From Streptomyces halobius (GTDB lineage: Bacteria > Actinomycetota > Actinomycetes > Streptomycetales > Streptomycetaceae): a DNA stretch of 64,000 bases. The notes beneath the pieces are model-generated. The model made no database searches, had not been told where the DNA came from, and saw only the letters and a program-made list of their open reading frames with translations. Position numbers and translations under genes: made by a program. This document shows, piece by piece, positions 41,700-50,278 of the stretch (the stretch's first letter is position 1; every line of letters starts with the position of its first letter). The stretch covers positions 8,308,001 through 8,372,000 of the forward strand of contig NZ_CP086322.1 of NCBI RefSeq assembly GCF_023277745.1. The letters are read 5' to 3'.

Positions 41700-42206
41700 G
41701 TCGCGGAGGTGCCGCGCCGCCGTGCGGGACCTCCTGCCGCGCTCACCAGCACGCACACGGAAGTCGCGGAGCTGTGCCGTGACGAGGCGCGGTCGGCCCT
41801 GCCGCCCGACAGCGCCGTCCGCGCATCCGAGCCGTCGGTCGCGCTCCGTGCGCTGTCCGGCCATCCGTGGGTCATGGAACCGGCGGGTACGGCGTCCCGG
41901 CGGTGGGCGACGACCGTGTGCCGCCCGGCCGGATTCGAGCCCGACGTACGGTTCGAGTCGCCCGATCTGCTGGTGCGGCTGCGGCTGGTGGAAGAGGGCC
42001 AGGCGGCGGCTCTCCTGCCCGGCTTGTCGTGGAGCGGGGGAGCGTCGAGCGTTCCGCTGCTCAATGCGCACCTGAAGGCGGCGTCCGGACCGAGGGACGC
42101 GTACGGCTGCAGACGCCGGATACCTTCCAGTCCGGCCAGGCCGCCCTGCTTCCAGCCTTTCAGCGCGTGCGCGCACGCGGGCGCGACGGGCCGCCCGGGC
42201 GCGGGT
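41700..42206 (+). pseudogene. LysR-family regulator fragment
   Basis: One frame reads ALRALSGHPWVMEPAGTASR, RWATTVCRPAGFEPDVRFES and DLLVRLRLVEEGQAAALLPG, the effector-binding domain of a LysR regulator. The N-terminal helix-turn-helix is absent and the C-terminal text becomes unlike the family, probably by frameshift after about 42060. It overlaps the end of the convergent Lrp gene. I infer a remnant. Confidence 0.7.
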
Positions 42207-42648
42207 AGACCTTGGACTGCTTGACGCTCCCGAAGGCGAAGCTGGATTCGATCGACGCGATGCCGGGAATGGCGTGGATCTTTGTGCGTACGAGGACCTC
42301 GTACGCCTCCAGGCTTTCAATGACGACTCTGAGCAGGTAGTCGCTGCTGCCGGCCATCAGGTAACAGTCCTGGATGTGCTCGATGAGGCCGACGTGCTCC
42401 TCGAAGACGTTGACGGCCTCGGCGGTGTGCCGTTCCAGACGGACCCGTACGAAGACGGTGATCGGCAGGCCGAAGGCGACCTGGTCCACCGTGGCCGTGT
42501 AGCCGCTGATCAGGCCCGACTCCTCCAGGCGGCGTACCCGGCGGAGACAGGGCGAGGGGGACAGCCTGACCCGGTCGGCGAGGTCCTGGTTGGACAGCCG
42601 CCCGTCGGCCTGCAACTCGCGGATCATCTGGAAATCCACGTCATCCAT
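42160..42648 (-). CDS. Lrp/AsnC-family transcriptional regulator
   Basis: A 162-residue regulator: helix-turn-helix MIRELQADGRLSNQDLADRV, LSPSPCLRRVRRLEESGLI, then the RAM ligand domain (HIQDCYLMAGSSDYLLRVV, HAIPGIASIESSFAFG). Divergent from an EamA exporter plus aminotransferase, with a strong inverted repeat in between, so it probably controls amino-acid export and transamination. ATG 42648. Confidence 0.92.
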   Translation of the reverse strand: MDDVDFQMIRELQADGRLSNQDLADRVRLSPSPCLRRVRRLEESGLISGYTATVDQVAFGLPITVFVRVRLERHTAEAVNVFEEHVGLIEHIQDCYLMAGSSDYLLRVVIESLEAYEVLVRTKIHAIPGIASIESSFAFGSVKQSKVYPRPGGPSRPRARTR

Positions 42649-42676
42649 CGAAACTCCGTCACTCCTTAGCAGATTA

Positions 42677-42702
42677 TGCCCTCAGGCTAGGCCTGAAGGG
42701 CA
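42677..42702. promoter_or_regulatory. Probable Lrp operator
   Basis: TGCCCTCAGGC-TAG-GCCTGAAGGGCA is an inverted repeat broken by one extra base. It lies 29 bp from the Lrp start, in the gap before the exporter gene. Confidence 0.7.
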
Positions 42703-42803
42703 GAAATGGCAATCGTCTGCCCTGCTGAAGGCTCTAGCGTTGCCTTCAGAGGAAGGGTCGCTGTCGGTTCCGCCCGAGCAGCTCCGAGCGGGAGGAATTT
42801 TCA

Positions 42804-43781
42804 GTGGTCGTGACGAACACGGCGCAGCCGTCGGCCGCCGGGGCGGGGAGTCGCTCCCCGGCCCGGGGCGGCGGGCGCGGGGTGGTCTCTCCGCAGGCGG
42901 TGGCCTTTCTGGCACTGCTGCTCACCGTCGGCATCTGGGCCGGGTTCGCGCTGAGCGCCCGTGCTCTGAGCGCTTCCACGCTGCTGCCCGCCGACGCGGC
43001 CCTGCTGCGCTTCGGTGTTCCTCTCGTGGTGCTGGCGCCCGCTCTGTGGCGGCGCAGGCGCCGGCTGGTCACGGTGCGGCCGGGACCCGCCGCCAAAATC
43101 ATCTGCGGTGCGGGGGTGCCGTTCTTCCTCGCGGCGATGTACGGCGGTTCGCTGACGTCGGCCGCGTTCGTCGGGGCGATCGTCCCCGGGATGGTCCCGC
43201 TGTTCGTCTCCGCCCTCATGGTCGCGGGCGGCAGGAGTATTCCGCGCGGCACACAGTCGGCCGGGCTGGTGCTGATCGTGGCCGGAGTCGTGGCGCTGGT
43301 CTGGCGCTACACCGCGGCGCTGGACGAGGACGTCCTGCTCGGTTCGGGCGCGCTGCTCGTCGCCAGTGGGCTGTGGGCCCTTTACACGGTGGGGCTGCGG
43401 GAAGTGGACCTCGACCCCGTCGGGTCCATCGGACTGCTGTGCCTGCCCTCCTTCGCCGTGATCGCCCTCCTGGTCATGGCCGGAGTCCTGCCGACCGGTC
43501 TCGCCCGGGCGGCCGGCGGTGACATCGCGCTGTTCCTCGTCGTCCAGGGGCTGGGAGTCGGCCTGTGCGCCGGTCTGCTGTACGCGTTCGCCATCCGTCG
43601 GCTGGGACCGGAGCGCAGCTCGGTCGTCGGCAGCCTCAGCCCGGTCGCCGTCGTCCTGCTCGCCGTACCCCTGCTGCACGAGTCGCCGACCCTGCCCGTC
43701 CTGATCGGCGTCCCTCTCATCACCACCGGCGTCGCGCTCGCCAACCGACGCCCCCGACCCAAGGTTTCCCCCGATGCTTGA
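42804..43781 (+). CDS. EamA/DMT-family exporter
   Basis: A 325-residue membrane protein with about ten hydrophobic helices in two EamA-like halves (FLALLLTVGIWAGFALSARA at the start; LGVGLCAGLLYAFAIRRLGP and SLSPVAVVLLAVPLLHESPT near the end). Family members export amino acids or metabolites. The GTG start has GGGAGG upstream. The aminotransferase start overlaps its end by eight bases, so the two are co-translated. Confidence 0.9.
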   Translation: MVVTNTAQPSAAGAGSRSPARGGGRGVVSPQAVAFLALLLTVGIWAGFALSARALSASTLLPADAALLRFGVPLVVLAPALWRRRRRLVTVRPGPAAKIICGAGVPFFLAAMYGGSLTSAAFVGAIVPGMVPLFVSALMVAGGRSIPRGTQSAGLVLIVAGVVALVWRYTAALDEDVLLGSGALLVASGLWALYTVGLREVDLDPVGSIGLLCLPSFAVIALLVMAGVLPTGLARAAGGDIALFLVVQGLGVGLCAGLLYAFAIRRLGPERSSVVGSLSPVAVVLLAVPLLHESPTLPVLIGVPLITTGVALANRRPRPKVSPDA

Positions 43782-44979
43782 GCTCCTTCCCGCCCCGCCC
43801 GCCGACCCGCTGTGGGACTTGGCGGCCGAGTTCGCCGCCGACCCGCGCCCCGAGCGGCTGAACCTCGTCCTCGGCGTCTACCGTGACCACACCGGGGCCA
43901 CCCCTGTCATGTCAGCGGTCCGGGAGGCCGAGATACGCCTGGCGGAACGCTCCGTCTCCAAGGAGTACCGAGGGCTCTCGGGGAACACCGCCTTCAACCG
44001 GGCCATGCTGTCCATGGTGCTGGGCACCGAGGCCCTGACCGGACGGGCGACGGCCGTGCAGACCGTGGCGGGCACCGGAGCCCTGCGCCTGCTGGCCGAT
44101 CTCGTGCGCCGGACCCGCCCGGGCACCACGGTGTGGATCAGCGACCCCGCCTATGTCAATCACCGGCCGATCCTGGAGGCCGCGGGTCTCCAGGTCCGGA
44201 CGTACGGCCGGCTCGACTCCGCGGGGCTCCCGGACACCGCGGGCCTGCTCGACGACCTGAGTGCCGCACGACGCAACGACGTCGTCCTTCTCCAGGGCTG
44301 CTGCCACAACCCCACGGGAGTCGATCCGTCCTTCGAGACGTGGGAGGAGCTGGCCGCACTCGCCGCGGCGAACGGCTGGGTTCCCTTCGTCGACCTGGCC
44401 TACCACGGGCTCGGCGACGGCCTCGACGCCGACCTGCGGGCCACCCGGATGCTGGCCGACCGGCTCCCCGAGGTGCTGATCGCCGTCAGCTGTTCCAAGA
44501 ACTTCGGCCTCTACAGCGACCGCACCGGGTGCGCGATCGTCCTCGGATCGTCGCGGCAGACGCTGCGGCACGTCGAAACGGCACTGCAGAACGCCGCGCG
44601 GACGCTGTACTCGATGCCGCCCGAGCACGGCGCCGCCGTCGTCACCACCATCCTGGAGGACGAGGGGCTGCGGGCCGCATGGCGGGCTGAACTCGATGTC
44701 ATGCGCCACCGGATCACGGCCAACCGGGCGGACCTGGTCGTCCATCTCGGCGCGCTCGGCTGCGGCGAGCAGGCGGCGTCGCTCGCAGGGCAGAAAGGCA
44801 TGTTCTCGATGCTGCCGCTCACGCCGGACCAGATGCGCCGGATGCGCAGACGGTTCGCCGTCTACGGCACGGACTCGGGGCGCATCAACATCGCGGGCAT
44901 CGCGGCGCACCGGATCCCACTCCTGGCACAGGGCATCGCCACCGTCCTCGAAACGGCTCGCGTCGCCCCGTCCGCCTGA
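43774..44979 (+). CDS. Aromatic/aspartate-type aminotransferase (class I)
   Basis: A 401-residue PLP enzyme of the AspC/TyrB group: LNLVLGVYRDHTGATPVMSA, TVAGTGALRLLADLV, GCCHNPTGVDPSFETW, PFVDLAYHGLGDGLDADLRA, the PLP Lys in SCSKNFGLYSDRTG, and a C-terminal GRINIAG with the substrate-carboxylate Arg. Paired with an exporter under an Lrp regulator, it may convert an amino acid or its oxo acid before export; the substrate is not known. Confidence 0.92.
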   Translation: MLELLPAPPADPLWDLAAEFAADPRPERLNLVLGVYRDHTGATPVMSAVREAEIRLAERSVSKEYRGLSGNTAFNRAMLSMVLGTEALTGRATAVQTVAGTGALRLLADLVRRTRPGTTVWISDPAYVNHRPILEAAGLQVRTYGRLDSAGLPDTAGLLDDLSAARRNDVVLLQGCCHNPTGVDPSFETWEELAALAAANGWVPFVDLAYHGLGDGLDADLRATRMLADRLPEVLIAVSCSKNFGLYSDRTGCAIVLGSSRQTLRHVETALQNAARTLYSMPPEHGAAVVTTILEDEGLRAAWRAELDVMRHRITANRADLVVHLGALGCGEQAASLAGQKGMFSMLPLTPDQMRRMRRRFAVYGTDSGRINIAGIAAHRIPLLAQGIATVLETARVAPSA

Positions 44980-45579
44980 CGGCCCGTGCGCACTCAAGGG
45001 GAGCCCCTCTCCGCCGGGGCGGTGCATCAAGGCAGGCCCTGCCCCTGTGGAACGTCGCTGTCAACGGATGAGGGCCTCTTGGCACTCGGGGCTGAGGAAC
45101 GATCCGAGCGCCAGGAGGCCCTTGGCGGTGCGGGGCACCCGCACCTTGGGAGTGCCGTTCCGCTGTGGCGCGGCTCACCCCGCCTCGGGGACGCCCTCCT
45201 ACCGCGGCGCGGCCTCCCCGGACTCCGTGTCCTCGGCGGGGGTGAAGCGTCGGACCAGCCGCTCCAGGCCCACCAGGCAGTTGGCGGCCATGGTCAGGGC
45301 ATGGGAGTCCCGGTCGGCCGTCGGTTCGTCTTTTCGGCGCGCGACCCCATACGCCGTCCTCCCCGTTCTCCCCGCTGTGATGCTTGCGGTCACCACGCTA
45401 CGTGCTGCCACTGACAACGCCCGGTGCCCGGTCTCCGCGCAGCGGGCGCAGCGCGTACAGCGCGTCTACGAGGCCGGCGCGGGCGGTGCCTGCGGAGGCG
45501 GCGCGGCAGGAACACCACCGCCTGCCACCGGCCGGAAAACCGGTGGCGGGCCTGGCCCGCCCGCGGTGAGGATCGCGGC
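44980..45579. other. Gap with a possible gene fragment
   Basis: No full gene is seen. A minus-strand frame near 45203-45345 reads DSHALTMAANCLVGLERLVR then RFTPAEDTESGEAAPR and stops, with coding-like codon use but no identity and no good start; it may be the end of a lost gene. AAGGGGAGCCCCTC near 44996 could form a short hairpin after the aminotransferase. Confidence 0.35.
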
Positions 45580-46203
45580 ATGGACACCTTCCTGGAGACC
45601 GACCGGCTCATCCTGCGCGCGTTCACGACGGCCGACACCGACCACCTGCTCGCGCTGGACAACGACCCCGAGGTCGTGCGCTTCATCAACGGCGGGCGCC
45701 CCACAAGCCGTGACGTGATCCAAGAGCGGAGCCTGCCGCGCCTCGTGCACGACTACCCGTGCCTGGGGACCCGCGGCTACTGGGCCGCGCAGGAGAAGTC
45801 CACCGGCGCCTTCCTGGGCTGGTTCGAGTTCCGGCCGCTGGACGAGCACAGCCCTGCCGTGGTCGAACTCGGCTACCGCCTGCACCAGGCGGCATGGGGG
45901 CGCGGCTATGCCACCGAGGGGTCCCGAGCCCTGATCCACAAGGGGTTCACGGAACTCGGGATCGAGCGGGTCACGGCGAGCACCATGGCCGTCAACATCC
46001 GGTCCCGCCGCGTCATGGAGAAGTCGGGCCTGTCGCTCGTCCGGAGCTTCACCGGGGACTGGCCGCAGGCGATCGACGGCTCCGAGCAGGGCGAAGTTGA
46101 GTACGCACTCACCCGTGACGCGTGGCAACGGCTTCGCCAGGCGGCAACCGCTCAGTTGGGCGCCGGAGCCGCCGGAGCGCTGGAGTGGAGGGTGGCGTTG
46201 TAG
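45580..46203 (+). CDS. GNAT-family N-acetyltransferase
   Basis: A 207-residue RimJ/RimL-type acetyltransferase: TDRLILRAFTTADTDHLLAL, EKSTGAFLGWFEFRPLDEH, the acetyl-CoA loop QAAWGRGYATEGSRALI, and the terminal ASTMAVNIRSRRVMEKSGL. It acetylates an amine, perhaps a protein N-terminus or small molecule. ATG 45580 has GAGGAT upstream. The tail overlaps the end of the convergent fusion gene by 52 bp. Confidence 0.9.
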   Translation: MDTFLETDRLILRAFTTADTDHLLALDNDPEVVRFINGGRPTSRDVIQERSLPRLVHDYPCLGTRGYWAAQEKSTGAFLGWFEFRPLDEHSPAVVELGYRLHQAAWGRGYATEGSRALIHKGFTELGIERVTASTMAVNIRSRRVMEKSGLSLVRSFTGDWPQAIDGSEQGEVEYALTRDAWQRLRQAATAQLGAGAAGALEWRVAL

Positions 46204-48011
46204 CGCTGGACCTCGCCGGCGGTGCGGTCGCAGCCGATCAGGACCGGTTGCGGGCCCAAGGGGCGGAGGCCGGCGGTGTGGTGGTGGGTGGCGCCGGTGC
46301 GGGGGTCGTGGGCCGTGAGGGCGTAGTGGGTGTCGGTGGTGGGGTGCAGAGTGAGGTGGTGGGCGGGCCAGTCCCAGCCGTAGGTGCGGAAGAGCTCGCG
46401 TTCGAGGACCTGCTCGCCGGGGTGGCGCAGGCAGGCCCAGCCCCGGTAGAGGTCCATCAGGTCCGCCGGATGGCCGGTGCGGTCGACCAGTTGGGCCATG
46501 CGGCCCGGGGTGAGGTTGCCCCAGTAGCGGGCTTCGGGCAGGTCGACCAGGGTGGGGGCGAAGCGGTGGCCGCCGAAGCTGCTGATGCGCCAGACGCGTA
46601 CCTTCCCCGTACTGCCGTGGGCTTCCCGGAGCTCCTTGTAGAAGGGGTAGCCGCGGGTGCCGCAGCAGGCGTCGACCGAGGCATGGGTGCAGACGACGAG
46701 GTCGCGGTGGGCGGTGGTGTCGCGGTAGGGGGTGAAGGGGGTCAGTGCGGTGGGTTCTTGAGCGGCGTCCTCGGTGGGTTCTTCGGGGAAGAGGGCATCG
46801 ATCAGGGCCGGGGCCCGCTCGGCGGGGAGGTGGTGTTCGACGCGGGTGAGGGGGGCGGCGATCCCGGGAGTGCGGTCGAAGCGGATGATGCGCATCAGAC
46901 CGGGGACGGAGTACTCCGGGTCGGGGGCCGCGGCGAAGGTCTTCATCGTCAGGCCGCGTTCCTCGGTGCGGCGCGTGGCGGTGCGCAGGGCGGTGCGCAG
47001 CGGTGCGGGGACCCGGTCGGTCTCCCATACCGGGGTGCCCATGCCGGGCGGCCAGGGCAGGGGGAGTTCGAGCATGAGGTACCGGTCGAAGGGGCGGGCG
47101 GTGCCGATGGGGTCCTCGGCCGCGGTGCGGGAGACCAGGGAGCAGGACTGCCGGGCCGGGATCGTGGGGTGCGGTTCCGGGCGGTCCGGGGTGCGCCCGG
47201 CCATCGCGTCCATCAGGTTGCGGCGGGCGCGGTCCGCCTCGGAGTCCAGTTCCTCGACGGTGCCGAGCCTGGTGACGCTCTCCACCGCGCTGGGCCCGGT
47301 GAAGCCGTGGGCGCGCAGGGTCCGGTAGAGCTCGGTGAAGTCGACGATGCCGTCGCCGGGGGTGATGGCGGGCGGCATCCCCCCGGTGGTAGTCGCCCGC
47401 CGCGCGCCACGGGCCGGGTGGTCGCGTACGCCGACCGCCGCGATGTACGGGGCGAGTTCGGCCAGCCCCCGGGCGGGCGGCTCGCCGCCGTAGTGCACCA
47501 GGTTGCCCGCGTCCCAGCAGGCACGGAAGGCGTCGTGGCCGACCCGCTCGACGACGGAGAGGGTGTCGGCGGCGGTACGGGTCAGGCCGCCGTGCGGCTT
47601 GACGGCGATGGTCACCCGGTGGGCGGCGGCGTACGGGGCGGCCGCCGCCATGAGCCGGAGGTAGCGGTCGCCGTGGGCGGGCTCGGGGCAGCCCATGTCG
47701 ACCAGGGTCGGCACCCCCAGGCGCGCGCAGTGGTCTATCTGACGGTGCAGTGCGGCCGGCGTCGCGTCGTCGTCCCGATCGAGGTCGGCGGCGTGGCTGA
47801 GGACGAGGAGTTCGAGACCGTGGTCGCGGATGACGGCGCCGATCTGCTCGGCCCGGTCGGCCGGGGTGTCGGGGGTGATCACCTCGGTGACCCCGTGCAC
47901 CGGCAGGGCGACCGCATCGTACCCGGCCGTACGGATGCCGCGCAGCGCACGCTCCAACGGGAACTGTGCCCAGGGGCGGACGGTGCAGGCGAGGCGGGGC
48001 GTGGTCGTCAT
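46152..48011 (-). CDS. TIM-barrel isomerase-like / sucrase-ferredoxin-like fusion
   Basis: A 619-residue two-domain protein. Residues about 1-270 are a sugar-phosphate isomerase/epimerase (AP endonuclease 2) barrel: GIRTAGYDAVALPVHGVTEV, VTIAVKPHGGL, FRACWDAGNLVHYGG, VGVRDH and PSAVESV, supplying likely metal ligands. Residues about 290-619 are a sucrase/ferredoxin-like domain (PF06999 type): VVCTHASVDACCGTRGYPFY, VRVWRISSFGGHRFAPTLVD and LPEARYWGNL, the thioredoxin-like [2Fe-2S] pattern. I know of no common fusion of these. It is the last gene behind a cobalamin riboswitch and a FecCD transporter. ATG 48011 has GAGAGG upstream. Function is unknown; redox handling of an imported corrinoid is possible. 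Confidence 0.82.
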   Translation of the reverse strand: MTTTPRLACTVRPWAQFPLERALRGIRTAGYDAVALPVHGVTEVITPDTPADRAEQIGAVIRDHGLELLVLSHAADLDRDDDATPAALHRQIDHCARLGVPTLVDMGCPEPAHGDRYLRLMAAAAPYAAAHRVTIAVKPHGGLTRTAADTLSVVERVGHDAFRACWDAGNLVHYGGEPPARGLAELAPYIAAVGVRDHPARGARRATTTGGMPPAITPGDGIVDFTELYRTLRAHGFTGPSAVESVTRLGTVEELDSEADRARRNLMDAMAGRTPDRPEPHPTIPARQSCSLVSRTAAEDPIGTARPFDRYLMLELPLPWPPGMGTPVWETDRVPAPLRTALRTATRRTEERGLTMKTFAAAPDPEYSVPGLMRIIRFDRTPGIAAPLTRVEHHLPAERAPALIDALFPEEPTEDAAQEPTALTPFTPYRDTTAHRDLVVCTHASVDACCGTRGYPFYKELREAHGSTGKVRVWRISSFGGHRFAPTLVDLPEARYWGNLTPGRMAQLVDRTGHPADLMDLYRGWACLRHPGEQVLERELFRTYGWDWPAHHLTLHPTTDTHYALTAHDPRTGATHHHTAGLRPLGPQPVLIGCDRTAGEVQRYNATLHSSAPAAPAPN

Positions 48012-48040
48012 GGCGGTGCCTCTCTTCAGGGTGGCGTGGG

Positions 48041-48373
48041 TCAGCGGCGGCGGGCGACCACGTCGTGCGGATGGCGGTGCAGCGAGGCTTCGACGCGTCG
48101 CCACGGTTCCGGAAACCGGTCTTCGGCGCACCAGCCCGGTGTCAGGCCGGCGTTGAGCAGATCGGCGCGCGGCCGGCGCTGGATCTGGTACCGGCCGAGC
48201 CGCGCCCCGAACCGGTCCCCGTGGCGTGCGGTGAGCTCGCACAGGAGCCGGCCGATGCCGTCCGGATCGGCGTCGAACAGGTCCAGGGCCGTGGTCGGGG
48301 TGGGCTCCGGCGGGGTGCTGGTGTGCCGGTCGTAGGAGGCGGTCCAGCCGTCGGGGAGTGCGGGCGCGTTCAT
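48041..48373 (-). CDS. Unknown 110-residue protein in cobalamin-switch operon
   Basis: A small soluble protein: LPDGWTASYDRHTSTPPEPT, ALDLFDADPDGIGRLLCELT, YQIQRRPRADLLNAGLTPGW and CAEDRFPEPWRRVEASLHRH. No domain recognised. Its ATG overlaps the ATPase stop (ATGA), so it is translationally coupled to the transporter, and the fusion gene follows 29 bp on. Conservation of the QRRPRADLLNAGLTPGW segment looks functional. A cytosolic partner of the uptake system is a reasonable guess. Confidence 0.78.
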   Translation of the reverse strand: MNAPALPDGWTASYDRHTSTPPEPTPTTALDLFDADPDGIGRLLCELTARHGDRFGARLGRYQIQRRPRADLLNAGLTPGWCAEDRFPEPWRRVEASLHRHPHDVVARRR

Positions 48374-49185
48374 GGGAACGGCTCCTGGTCGTAGCGGGTG
48401 ACGATGGTGCGGCGGGGTGGACCGCCCTGGGCGGCGTCGAGGGAGAGGGTGTGGGCGCGGACGCCGTAGAGAGCGGAGACGGCGGTGTCGGTGAGCAGGG
48501 CGTCGGCCGGGCCGGTCCGGACGTCGGCGCCGCCGTACATCAGCAGTGCGGTGTCGGCGATCTCCAGGGCGTGGTCGGGGTGATGGGTCGTCAGCACGAT
48601 GGCGCGGCCCTCGTCGGCGAGGCCGCGCAGCAGGTGCAGCACCCGGCCCTGGTTGCGCAGATCCAGCGCGGAGGCGGGCTCGTCGAGGACGAGTACGGGG
48701 GCTTCGGCGGCGATCGCCCGGGCGATCAGCACGAGTTGGCGCTCTCCGCCGCTGAGCGTGGGGTACTCGCGGTCGGCCAGCGGGGCGAGCCCGACCCGCT
48801 CCAGGGCGGCCAGTGCCAGCTCGTAGTCCCGGCGGCCGGGTGTGGCCAGCGGCCGCAGCCGCCGTACGCGGCCCATCAGCACCATGTCCAGCGCCGTGTA
48901 GGCGAAGGTGGTCCGGTGGCTCTGCGGGACGAAGCCGATCGCCTCACGGGCCCGTACCCGCCCCTCGGTGGGCTCGGCCAGCCCGACGAGACAGCGCAGC
49001 AGGGTCGTCTTGCCGCGGCCGTTCGGGCCGAGGACGGTGAGAACCTCGCCGGGGGCGAGCCGGTGCGAGACGCCGCGGAAGAGCCAGCGACCTGCTTCAG
49101 GGGCTCCATGGGCTCCATGGGCTTCATGGGCTCCATGGGCTTCATGGGCTTCATGGGCGAAGCCGAGCCCGTCGAGCTCAAGCAT
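48370..49185 (-). CDS. ABC transporter ATPase (FecE/BtuD type)
   Basis: A 271-residue ATPase for an iron-complex/cobalamin importer. Walker A VLGPNGRGKTTLLRCL, signature PTLSGGERQLVLIARAI, Walker B VLVLDEPASALDLRN, and H-loop TTHHPDHALEIADTALL. Near the N-terminus it carries an unusual His/Ala/Gly tract (HEAHEAHGAHEAHGAHG) encoded by 9-bp repeats (CATGGGCTC/CATGGGCTT, about 49105-49157). ATG 49185 overlaps the permease stop. Confidence 0.93.
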   Translation of the reverse strand: MLELDGLGFAHEAHEAHGAHEAHGAHGAPEAGRWLFRGVSHRLAPGEVLTVLGPNGRGKTTLLRCLVGLAEPTEGRVRAREAIGFVPQSHRTTFAYTALDMVLMGRVRRLRPLATPGRRDYELALAALERVGLAPLADREYPTLSGGERQLVLIARAIAAEAPVLVLDEPASALDLRNQGRVLHLLRGLADEGRAIVLTTHHPDHALEIADTALLMYGGADVRTGPADALLTDTAVSALYGVRAHTLSLDAAQGGPPRRTIVTRYDQEPFP

Positions 49186-50278
49186 CGGACCACATCCTCC
49201 GGCGGCTGCGGTGCAGCAGGACGAGGAACACCGGGGCACCGACCAGGGCGGTCAGCACGCCCAGCGGGATCTCCGCGGTACTCAGATTGCGGGTGACGGT
49301 GTCGATGACGGTGAGATACGCCGCCCCCAGGCCCAGGCTCACCGGGATCAGCACCCGGTGGTCCGGGCCGACCCACAGCCGCGCCAGATGCGGCACCACG
49401 AGCCCCACCCAGCCGATGACCCCGCTCACCGCGACCGCCCCGGCGACGACCGCGGCCACCGCGGTGAGCAGCAGCCAGCGCAGCCGCCCGGGGCGCATTC
49501 CGAGCGTCGCGGCGTCCTCGTCCCCCAGCGACAGCACATTGATCCGCCAGCGCAGCGCACAGATCAGCGCCCCGCCGAGCAGCACCGGCACCCCGGCCAC
49601 GGCGACCTTGCCGTAGGTGGCCGTGGCGAGGCTGCCGAGCAGCCAGAAGACCAGCGACTGCAACTCGCTGTAGGGGTCGGCGAGATACGTGAGCAGCGAG
49701 ACCAGCGCCGCGAAGAACGCCCCGACGACGATCCCGGAGAGCACGATCGTGAGCGGCGGTGCGGGCCCCCGCACCCGGCTGGTCGCGAAGACCGCGCCGA
49801 GGGCGAACAGCCCGAACCCGAAGGATCCGAGCACCAGCGCGGCCGAGCCCAGACCGAGGACGATGGCGAGCGCTCCGCCGAAGGACGCGCCGGAGGAGAC
49901 GCCGAGGATCTGCGGACTGACGATCGGGTTGCCGAAGACGGCCTGCAGCGCCGCACCGCAGACGGCCAGTCCCGCGCCGACCAGCATGGCCAGCAGCACC
50001 CGGGGGAGCCGGACGTTCAGCACCGCCGCCTCCTCGGTGGGTGTCCAGGTCCGTTCGAGCGGCAGCAGCTGCCCGAGCAGAATCCGTACGACCTGGTCGA
50101 CGCCGACCGCATAGCGGCCCACGGCAAGGGCGGTGACGGCGACGAGCAGCACGCCCGCCGGGAGGACGAACAGCGCGGTGCGGCGGCGGAGTCCGGCGGC
50201 CGGTATCGGCGTGGCTCCCGGCCCGCCGGGTCGTTCCGGCCCGCGCCGGCCGCCCCGCTCAGCGGCCGAAGTCGTCAT
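49178..50278 (-). CDS. FecCD-family ABC permease
   Basis: A 366-residue permease with about nine or ten helices, BtuC/FecCD type. Landmarks: NVRLPRVLLAMLVGAGLAVC, GAALQAVFGNPIVSPQILGV, SSGASFGGALAIVLGLG, VFWLLGSLATATYGKV and GVIGWVGLVVPHLARLWVGP. It imports siderophores, haem or corrinoids; the riboswitch favours corrinoids. ATG 50278 lies inside the end of the binding-protein gene (20-bp overlap). Confidence 0.93.
   Translation of the reverse strand: MTTSAAERGGRRGPERPGGPGATPIPAAGLRRRTALFVLPAGVLLVAVTALAVGRYAVGVDQVVRILLGQLLPLERTWTPTEEAAVLNVRLPRVLLAMLVGAGLAVCGAALQAVFGNPIVSPQILGVSSGASFGGALAIVLGLGSAALVLGSFGFGLFALGAVFATSRVRGPAPPLTIVLSGIVVGAFFAALVSLLTYLADPYSELQSLVFWLLGSLATATYGKVAVAGVPVLLGGALICALRWRINVLSLGDEDAATLGMRPGRLRWLLLTAVAAVVAGAVAVSGVIGWVGLVVPHLARLWVGPDHRVLIPVSLGLGAAYLTVIDTVTRNLSTAEIPLGVLTALVGAPVFLVLLHRSRRRMWSDA

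Noticed and set aside
46122..48335. Long plus-strand open frame of 737 codons, Gly/Val-rich
   Set aside because: Antisense to the isomerase/ferredoxin fusion; composition is that of a reverse-complement shadow.
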